Positions 24,912 through 30,554 of a stretch of 30,554 bases of DNA are shown here, in pieces (the first letter of the stretch is position 1; the number at the start of each line of letters is the position of its first letter). Source of the stretch: Deltaproteobacteria bacterium (lineage in GTDB: Bacteria > Desulfobacterota > DSM-4660 > Desulfatiglandales > HGW-15). The position numbers and the translations under genes were made by a program. Below the pieces are notes generated by a model. That model had not been told where the DNA came from and ran no database searches. It worked only from the letters and a program-made list of their open reading frames with translations. The stretch lies in assembly GCA_016926135.1 (NCBI GenBank), contig JAFGPH010000115.1, positions 1 through 30,554 on the forward strand, written 5' to 3'.

Positions 24912-25934
24912 ATGGGCCGGATACGACTTTCCGTCTGCATTCCTGTCTATAATTTTGCCGCGTTTATCGGCGCGACGCTGGAAAGCATACTTCCGCAGTC
25001 AACAGAAGAAGTCGAGGTCCTTGTTGTGGACGGTGCTTCCACCGACAACACGGCCGAAGTCCTGGCAAAATATCAGAGGACCTTCCCCCGACTGGAATAT
25101 GTGCGGCTTACAGAACGCGGAGGGATCGACAGGGATATGGCTTCATCCGTGCAAAGGGCAAGGGGACTTCACTGCTGGCTGTTCGGCGGTGACGACATCA
25201 TGATGCCCGGCGCACTTGCCCATGTGCTGCGAGAAATCGAGGGCGGACACGACGTTCTGCTCTGCGAATCGATTCTCTGCCGCTTCGACATGACTCCGCT
25301 CAGAAAGCACAACTTGCTGAGGATCGACAGGGACCGTGTCTTCGACTTGCACGATGAGGAGGAAAGACGGGAGTACTTCAGAAGGGCCATGAATACAGCC
25401 GCTTTCTTCAGCTTCTGCAGCTCACTGGTCATCAAAAAGGCCAGATGGGATTCCGTTGTCGCGGGGGATTCTTTTGCGGGTTCTCACTGGGCACACGCTG
25501 CGAGAATCTTTCAAATGATTCCTGAGGGACTTCAAGTCAAATACCTCAGAAGTCCCCACCTGTATAAGCGGGGAGAAAACGACTCGTTTCTGGATCGGGG
25601 ACTGGTCAACCGCTATCGCATTACGATCGAAGGGTACCTTGAACTCGCTCACCGCTTTTTCGATCCGGAGAGCGTCGAAGCTCATCACATCCGACGCGCC
25701 ATCATGGCCGAACACAACCTCAAAAGCCTCTTGAACGCGAAGCTCATGTGCCAGGATCAAGGGTTGCACCAAGATCTGCTGCTTTTGGATCGGCTGGCAT
25801 CGACACTTTACCGCCGCCCTCATTTGTCCATCCGCCTGAAGGGGATCGTGTACAACCATGCGCCGAGGCTCTTGCTGAGAATTGCCAAACGGCTCTACGG
25901 CTCAGCCCAGACTTTTTTTCGGGGTCCGAGATGA
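24912..25934 (+). CDS. Glycosyltransferase family 2 (first of a tandem pair)
   Basis: 340 residues, 13 bases behind the GT4 gene with AGGGA as ribosome site. The GT-A domain begins LSVCIPVYNFAAFIGATLES, followed by VLVVDGASTDNT, ERGGIDRDMA and the metal-binding FGGDDIMMPG. The C-terminal half is helical with SHWAHAARIFQM and a conserved ENDSFLDRGLVNRY. It closely resembles the next gene's product along its full length. Abequosyltransferase-like GT2 enzymes look like this, but donor and acceptor cannot be named. Confidence 0.9.
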   Translation: MGRIRLSVCIPVYNFAAFIGATLESILPQSTEEVEVLVVDGASTDNTAEVLAKYQRTFPRLEYVRLTERGGIDRDMASSVQRARGLHCWLFGGDDIMMPGALAHVLREIEGGHDVLLCESILCRFDMTPLRKHNLLRIDRDRVFDLHDEEERREYFRRAMNTAAFFSFCSSLVIKKARWDSVVAGDSFAGSHWAHAARIFQMIPEGLQVKYLRSPHLYKRGENDSFLDRGLVNRYRITIEGYLELAHRFFDPESVEAHHIRRAIMAEHNLKSLLNAKLMCQDQGLHQDLLLLDRLASTLYRRPHLSIRLKGIVYNHAPRLLLRIAKRLYGSAQTFFRGPR

Positions 25935-26980
25935 CTCTCCCCAGGCTATCGATATGTATTCCGATCTATAACTTCGGCGCCTTCATCGGAGAGACCCTGG
26001 AAAGCATCATCGGGCAGGCTACGGACCAAGTGGAAATCGTAGTCGTAGACGGCGCCTCCACCGACAACACCGCCGACGTGGTCCGGGCTTTTCATGCGGC
26101 CTTTCCGAGACTGAAGTATCATCGCCTTTCAGAACGAGGCGGCGTCGACCGGGATCTGGCCACCACCGTGGAAATGGCCCGAGGAGAATACTGCTGGTTG
26201 ATGTCGGGGGACGACGTTTTGAAATCCGGGGCGATCCGGCGAATCCTTCAGGAGATCCGGGCAGGGCATGATATCTACCTGTGCAACAGGACGGAATGTG
26301 ACCGAGCCTTAAACCCTTACAGGGACAGGTTGTGGTTGGCCCCCGACGTACGGGACCAGATCTTCACCTTTTCAAAAAAAACTGATTTCATTGACTATTT
26401 CACCAAATCCCGATCCATCGGCGCCCTGTTCAGCTACATCAGCACCATTGTGGTCCGCCGCCCGAGGTGGAGTGAAATCCGGTTGCCCGACCAGTTTGTC
26501 GGGACCCACTTTGCCCATGCATTCCGGTTGTTTTCTATCTTGCTCGACAACGGTGTGTTAAAATATGTAAGAGATTCACTCGTCTTCTGCCGGGGTGACA
26601 ACGACAGCTTTCTGGAGCAGGGGGTTTCAGGGCGTTATCTGATTGACTTTAAGGGTTATTTGGATCTTGGACGGGGGCTTTTTCCGGAAGCCGCGGTACA
26701 GGGCTCATTTAAAAAGGTCATGCGGCGTGAGCACCCATGGTATATGCTTCCAAAACTGCGACACGAGGCACGCCGGGCAGGCACCTGGCATGAAATGAGG
26801 GCGCTGCTGAGAGCCTTTGATTATTCACTGAATGAGTTGGCTGTAATCGGCCTGCTTGGTTCATCGGGCCTTCTGATGGCATTGGCCTATGGGGCCAAAA
26901 GGTTTTACAGGAGACTGCTCCTGTTCCGGATGAGCCGCATGGCCCACGCCTGGAGGCGGCACGCTCACCGAGGGTTCTAG
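25931..26980 (+). CDS. Glycosyltransferase family 2 (second of a tandem pair)
   Basis: The start is the ATG at 25931, overlapping the previous stop as ATGA; the frame is open upstream but reading there would shadow the earlier gene. 349 residues. LSICIPIYNFGAFIGETLES, VVVDGASTDNT, ERGGVDRDLA and MSGDDVLKSG match the preceding protein position for position, and GDNDSFLEQGVSGRY matches its C-terminal motif. Divergence is greatest in the acceptor-binding half, so the two probably add similar sugars to different acceptors. The C-terminus carries an extra hydrophobic segment (about 300-320) and a basic tail that could bind the membrane. Confidence 0.9.
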   Translation: MTLPRLSICIPIYNFGAFIGETLESIIGQATDQVEIVVVDGASTDNTADVVRAFHAAFPRLKYHRLSERGGVDRDLATTVEMARGEYCWLMSGDDVLKSGAIRRILQEIRAGHDIYLCNRTECDRALNPYRDRLWLAPDVRDQIFTFSKKTDFIDYFTKSRSIGALFSYISTIVVRRPRWSEIRLPDQFVGTHFAHAFRLFSILLDNGVLKYVRDSLVFCRGDNDSFLEQGVSGRYLIDFKGYLDLGRGLFPEAAVQGSFKKVMRREHPWYMLPKLRHEARRAGTWHEMRALLRAFDYSLNELAVIGLLGSSGLLMALAYGAKRFYRRLLLFRMSRMAHAWRRHAHRGF

Positions 26981-28213
26981 ATGTATACCGAGATAACCCA
27001 GTGTCGCATCAGTGGCAGCACGAATTTGATACCCGTTCTGTCCCTGGGTAACCACGCGCTGACAGGGGTCTTTCCTAAACGCAGAAACGATCCTGTCACC
27101 ACCGGCCCCCTCGAATTGGTCTGGTGTCCTGAGAGTGAGTTATTGCAGCTAAGGCATTCCTACGATCCCAAAGAAATGTATGGGGCGAACTACGGATACC
27201 GGTCCAGTCTCAACCGGTCCATGGTGAACCACTTGAGGCGTAAGGTTGAACAGTTGTCGAGGTACGTCCCGCTGGATGGGGGGGACCTTGTCGTCGATAT
27301 AGGCAGCAACGACGGGACGCTTCTCAAGTGCTACCCGAATACCGCCTTGCGACGGATTGGGATGGATCCGACGGGGGCCAAATTCAGGGATTGTTATACC
27401 GACGGCATAGAGCTGATTGCGGACTTCTTTGAAGCATCCGCATTGAGTCGGCAGGTAAAGGGTCAGAAGGCCAAAATCATCACCTCCATCGCCATGTTCT
27501 ATGACTTGGAATCGCCGTTGAGATTTGTGGAGGAGGTTGCCGGTTCTCTGCACCCGGGCGGGATATGGCACTTTGAACAGAGCTACATGCCCTCCATGCT
27601 GCGCCTGAATGCCTATGACACCATTTGCCATGAGCATCTGGAATACTATTCTCTGACGCCAGTCAGGAACCTGCTGGAAACCTGCGGACTCAAGATCGTG
27701 GACGTCCAAATGAACACGGTGAACGGCGGCAGCTTTGCGGTCACAGCTGCGCATGCAGGGAGCCGGAGGCCCGAAAACAGGGCCGTAATTGACTGGATGC
27801 TGGCCCAGGAAGACCGCATGGGATTATCGACGCCAAGACCCTTTAGATCCTTTGAGGCCGGTGTGTTTGAGCACCGCAAGAATCTGGTCTCCCTGATTGG
27901 GGCATTGAATGCCGACGGAAAAAAAATTGTGGGCTACGGGGCCTCCACTAAAGGAAATGTGCTTCTGCAGTTCTGTGGCTTTTCGCAAAAGGAAATCGCC
28001 GCCATAGGGGATGTCAACCCCGACAAGTTTGGTGCCTATACACCGGGGACCGGAATCCCGATTGTTTCCGAACCGGAGGCCAGGGCCTTGAAACCGGATT
28101 ACTATCTCGTTCTCCCCTGGCATTTCAGGGACTCAATCATTGAAAGGGAGAAGGACTATATCGCAGCCGGCGGCAAAATGATCTTTCCTTTTCCAGAAAT
28201 TGAAATCTTCTAA
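26981..28213 (+). CDS. Sugar C-methyltransferase (TylCIII/TcaB9-like, Methyltransf_13/11/14)
   Basis: 410 residues; the ATG directly follows the previous stop, with GAGGG six bases upstream. The three-part design is visible: an N-terminal region with LIPVLSLGNHALTGVFP (about 16-32) and HSYDPKEMYGANYGYRS, a SAM domain with VVDIGSNDGTLL, and a C-terminal domain with IVGYGASTKGNVLLQF. The catalytic-area motif CHEHLEYYSL is present. Such enzymes methylate C-3 of 4-keto nucleotide sugars to give branched sugars. The usual zinc knuckles are altered: Cys8-x2-Ser11 and Cys49-x2-Ser52 where CxxC is normal. The next gene encodes an SDR that could prepare or reduce its keto-sugar. Confidence 0.88.
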   Translation: MYTEITQCRISGSTNLIPVLSLGNHALTGVFPKRRNDPVTTGPLELVWCPESELLQLRHSYDPKEMYGANYGYRSSLNRSMVNHLRRKVEQLSRYVPLDGGDLVVDIGSNDGTLLKCYPNTALRRIGMDPTGAKFRDCYTDGIELIADFFEASALSRQVKGQKAKIITSIAMFYDLESPLRFVEEVAGSLHPGGIWHFEQSYMPSMLRLNAYDTICHEHLEYYSLTPVRNLLETCGLKIVDVQMNTVNGGSFAVTAAHAGSRRPENRAVIDWMLAQEDRMGLSTPRPFRSFEAGVFEHRKNLVSLIGALNADGKKIVGYGASTKGNVLLQFCGFSQKEIAAIGDVNPDKFGAYTPGTGIPIVSEPEARALKPDYYLVLPWHFRDSIIEREKDYIAAGGKMIFPFPEIEIF

Positions 28214-29213
28214 GCGTAAAATCCTCATCATCGGCTACCCCGGGCAAGACGGCCGGCTTCTTTGGGACATGCTGGATCAAAGGGGCTGTGCAATCCTTGC
28301 CTTGGGCAGAAAAACCGTCCACGCGAATTTCCGCCAACCCCTTCCCGAACGAGTCCCAGTAAGAAGCTTCCGCAGCATCGACCAATGGATGGACACCTTT
28401 CGGCCTGATGAGGTTTACTACCTGGCGGCCTACCATTCCTCGTCTGAAGCGGACCTGGACAGATCCATCCGCACTTCGATCAATGCAAGCTTCGACGTAC
28501 ATGTAAGGGGAATCGTGAATGTCTTGGAGTCCGTTGCCAGAAGGTCCCTTCGAACCCGGGTGTTCTATGCTTCCTCCTCGATGATCTTCGACGGGCAAGC
28601 CGGAGGAAGCGCCACCGAACTGGACCCCTTGAAGCCGCAAGGGATCTACGGGATTACCAAGGCCGCCGGGACCTTGATTTGCAGGCAGTACCGTGAAACG
28701 AAAGGGGTTTATTGCTCCGTTGGGATCCTCTACAATCATGAGTCCATCCTGAGGCCCAAGGATTTTATTTCTCAGAAGATCATCAGAACAGCCCTGGAGG
28801 TCTCGAGGGACACCGAGAAAAAACTGGTTCTCGGAGATTTAAGTGCTCGAGTCGACTGGGGTTATGCTCCTGATTACGTGGACGCATTTACCCGCATACT
28901 TCATCTTGATGCACCGGATGATTTTATCATTTCAACCGGAGAAGCCCATTCTGTCCAGGAGTTCGTCTCCCTCGTCTTCGATCGTCTGGGATTGGACTGG
29001 AAACGGCATGTTGTAGAGGATCCGCGTGTACTGGGGAGAAGACCAAGGATGAGAATCGGAGATCCGGCAAAACTCATGCGAATGACGGATTGGCGACCAT
29101 CCCTCTCGTTCAGGGCAATGGTGTATAAGCTGATTGAAGATACGATCCAGTTCCTGAACCTTGAACCCGGCCCCGGCAAGACGTCCGGGAAGCAGGGGAA
29201 AAGATCCGGATGA
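28200..29213 (+). CDS. Extended SDR, GDP-mannose 4,6-dehydratase-like
   Basis: 337 residues from the TTG at 28200, overlapping the methyltransferase end by 14 bases; the Rossmann strand begins right after, which fixes the start. ILIIGYPGQDGRLL carries the NAD(P)-binding GxxGxxG with the GQDG of GDP-mannose dehydratases. YYLAAYHSSSEAD, YASSSMIFDG, Tyr150-x3-Lys154 (YGITK) and LYNHESILRPKDFISQKI follow, again in that family's pattern. However, the Glu that follows the Thr/Ser-Ser in true 4,6-dehydratases (ASTSE) is Met128 here, so it may be a reductase or epimerase acting on a 4-keto-sugar. It ends the operon and partners the C-methyltransferase. Confidence 0.82.
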   Translation: MKSSKRKILIIGYPGQDGRLLWDMLDQRGCAILALGRKTVHANFRQPLPERVPVRSFRSIDQWMDTFRPDEVYYLAAYHSSSEADLDRSIRTSINASFDVHVRGIVNVLESVARRSLRTRVFYASSSMIFDGQAGGSATELDPLKPQGIYGITKAAGTLICRQYRETKGVYCSVGILYNHESILRPKDFISQKIIRTALEVSRDTEKKLVLGDLSARVDWGYAPDYVDAFTRILHLDAPDDFIISTGEAHSVQEFVSLVFDRLGLDWKRHVVEDPRVLGRRPRMRIGDPAKLMRMTDWRPSLSFRAMVYKLIEDTIQFLNLEPGPGKTSGKQGKRSG

Positions 29214-29255
29214 CTCGGCCAATCCGGTTGCTTTTGTTCAGCAGGTTCCACCCGC

Positions 29256-30029
29256 TCAGCGGTAGCCGAACCGGATCACGTACCTCCGGCCGTCGGCTTT
29301 TCCCTTCAAATGCACGCGGTCTCTCTGGATGTCCGTGATCACCATGCCCATGAACTCATCGCCGATGCTGTAATCGTTTCGATCGAGGGTGGCATACTTC
29401 TTCTGGTTCATCTCCCCGGTGGAAGACAACCTGTAGCGGCCTGTCAGATCCGTCACATTGTCCTGCGGCTGTGGGGATTCCGGCGCGGGGGGGACCCTCT
29501 TGGGGGCAACCTCCTCCATCTCCCGGGGGCTCTGAATCTCCCGCCCTTCGTCCCTGGGGATCGTTAGGCCCTTGGGTCTTTTGGAATCCTGGGCTTCCTC
29601 CCCGGCGAGCCGTGCGGCCCTGACCTCCGAGAGCGTGAGGGCCTGAAGCCCGACGTTCGGCCTGGTGAGCGCGGCAGGCGACTTTTCCATGGCCTGCGTT
29701 TGCTGGTTTCCGGCAGGGGAGGCGGGAACCCCAAGGGCTTGCTCCGTCGTCGCCTGCGGGCGCTCCGGTTTGGGGTCCGCCTTTGTTTCCTGCACCAGGG
29801 GCACCGGGCCTTTCTCCGGGATCCGGCTGTCATGATACAGGACAAACCCGGTGATGATCCCGGCCAGTCCGAAGAAAACGGAAGCGGCCACGAGCCACCG
29901 CATGGCGCGATGGGTCTCCTTCTTCCCCTCTTCCAGTTCCGCCGTGAGGCTTTCCACCCAGGATCCCTCGATCGAATCCTGCTTTCTCTGCTTCTCCATC
30001 TTTCGGAGCGCTTCCAGGATGTAGCTCAT
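29256..30029 (-). CDS. gspB: General secretion pathway protein B (GspB)
   Basis: 257 residues. MSYILEALRKMEKQRK is the typical GspB N-terminus; a membrane helix follows at about 43-66 (WLVAASVFFGLAGIITGFVLY), then a long Pro/Glu/Ala-rich periplasmic linker, and a C-terminal beta domain with YSIGDEFMGMVITDI and VHLKGKADGRRYVIRF. GspB works with the ATPase GspA at the inner membrane and peptidoglycan to place the type II secretion secretin. Its ATG overlaps the stop of the upstream gspA gene as ATGA. It is convergent with the glycan operon, 42 bases away, and belongs to a different unit. Confidence 0.9.
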   Translation of the reverse strand: MSYILEALRKMEKQRKQDSIEGSWVESLTAELEEGKKETHRAMRWLVAASVFFGLAGIITGFVLYHDSRIPEKGPVPLVQETKADPKPERPQATTEQALGVPASPAGNQQTQAMEKSPAALTRPNVGLQALTLSEVRAARLAGEEAQDSKRPKGLTIPRDEGREIQSPREMEEVAPKRVPPAPESPQPQDNVTDLTGRYRLSSTGEMNQKKYATLDRNDYSIGDEFMGMVITDIQRDRVHLKGKADGRRYVIRFGYR

Positions 30030-30554
30030 GGCGCCGGGATCCTCTCTTCCTCTTCCCCGAGCAGGGCGGGCTTCGAGTACACATGCAGCAGGGAGTAAAG
30101 CACCATAATCGTCTCCGGCCCCACGACCCCGTCCACGGCCAGGCCCTTCTGCCGCTGAAGACGCATGACCGCCTCCCTGGTCAGATCATCATACGTGCCG
30201 CTCACAGGGCCATCCAGAAGTCTCAAAAACTTCAGGTTGTGTTGGAGCCAGATCACGGTCAGCGACGATGTCCCTGGGGAGATCACACGGGGAAAGTCCT
30301 CAAAGTCCTTCCAGAGCACAAAGGCGTGACCGTACCACAGGCCATTGAGCTCAGACAGGGAAAGGCTCACATCCTTCAGGGCGGTCACCACGGCACGGTC
30401 GTTCTTCACCTTTCGAAGAAGCACGTAGAGCACCGAGTCCCGTCCGGGCCTTCGAAGTTCCAGGATCGCCGGATAATTCAGGGCGCAAAGACGCTTCAGG
30501 TTGCCTGAAATTTCCCAAAGCCGGAGCCTGGTTTCGCGGGGAAGGTTTCCCGCC
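30026..30554 (-). CDS. gspA: C-terminal part of GspA-type ATPase with peptidoglycan-binding domain (5' partial)
   Basis: The frame is open to the right window edge, so the start and the AAA ATPase domain are outside; about 176 residues remain. A region with LYVLLRKVKNDRAV and LSELNGLWYGHAFVLW is the linker domain of ExeA/GspA proteins, and VIWLQHNLKFLRLLDG through LQRQKGLAVDGVVGPETI is a PG_binding_1 domain. GspA binds peptidoglycan and, with GspB, enables secretin assembly in type II secretion. The name rests on this domain and on the directly coupled gspB. Confidence 0.82.
   Translation of the reverse strand, partial: AGNLPRETRLRLWEISGNLKRLCALNYPAILELRRPGRDSVLYVLLRKVKNDRAVVTALKDVSLSLSELNGLWYGHAFVLWKDFEDFPRVISPGTSSLTVIWLQHNLKFLRLLDGPVSGTYDDLTREAVMRLQRQKGLAVDGVVGPETIMVLYSLLHVYSKPALLGEEEERIPAP

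Noticed and set aside
29222..29276. Inverted repeat ATCCGGTT / AACCGGAT at the convergent gspB end
   Set aside because: Eight pairs are separated by 39 bases and lack a T tract; this is weak as a terminator and may be chance.

Overview
The window looks like a GC-rich Gram-negative chromosome, most likely from the Desulfobacterota (former Deltaproteobacteria). The signs are an outer-membrane polysaccharide export lipoprotein, an outer-membrane beta-barrel and type II secretion genes (Gram-negative envelope), bacterial TMTC-like GT-C/TPR proteins, and heptameric 'GTAGGCA/GGTACAA' intergenic repeats. The lineage assignment is an inference from gene style, not from a marker gene. I see no rRNA, tRNA, CRISPR array or transposase.

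Region 1 (1-2.7 kb): the end of a large membrane glycosyltransferase-like protein with a TPR tail, then a secreted, membrane-anchored protein with Ig-like modules. Region 2 (2.8-9.6 kb): a polysaccharide export and control operon on the plus strand. It encodes a FecR-domain secreted protein with a 28-residue Ser/Thr tail, a beta-barrel outer-membrane protein, a Wza-type export lipoprotein, a Wzc-type tyrosine autokinase and a PHP-type (CpsB/YwqE) tyrosine phosphatase. Short degenerate repeats sit at three gene ends here. Region 3 (9.6-12.6 kb): a strong promoter, a long structured leader, a type IV pilin-like gene, a second pilin-like membrane protein, a clear intrinsic terminator, and directly behind it a TMTC-like (GT-C plus TPR) membrane protein.

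Region 4 (12.6-18.3 kb): sugar-transfer genes on alternating strands: two GT-C type membrane proteins in divergent orientation, a GT4 and a GT2 glycosyltransferase. Region 5 (18.4-29.2 kb): a long tightly packed plus-strand operon. It holds a second TMTC-like protein with about eight TPRs, translationally coupled to a Wzx-like flippase, then an FkbM methyltransferase, a SAM methyltransferase, a GT4, two tandem paralogous GT2 enzymes, a TylCIII-type sugar C-methyltransferase and a GDP-mannose-dehydratase-like SDR. Region 6 (29.3-30.55 kb, minus strand): gspB and the end of gspA, a separate type II secretion assembly operon.

Taken together, regions 4 and 5 should make and flip a methylated, probably branched-sugar glycan, and region 2 should export it and tune its length by tyrosine phosphorylation. 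The most interesting possibility is that the TMTC-like proteins glycosylate secreted proteins encoded here (the pilins and the Ser/Thr-rich FecR protein). TMTC proteins in animals are O-mannosyltransferases, and one of the two copies here is coupled to the flippase. This is a hypothesis from context only.
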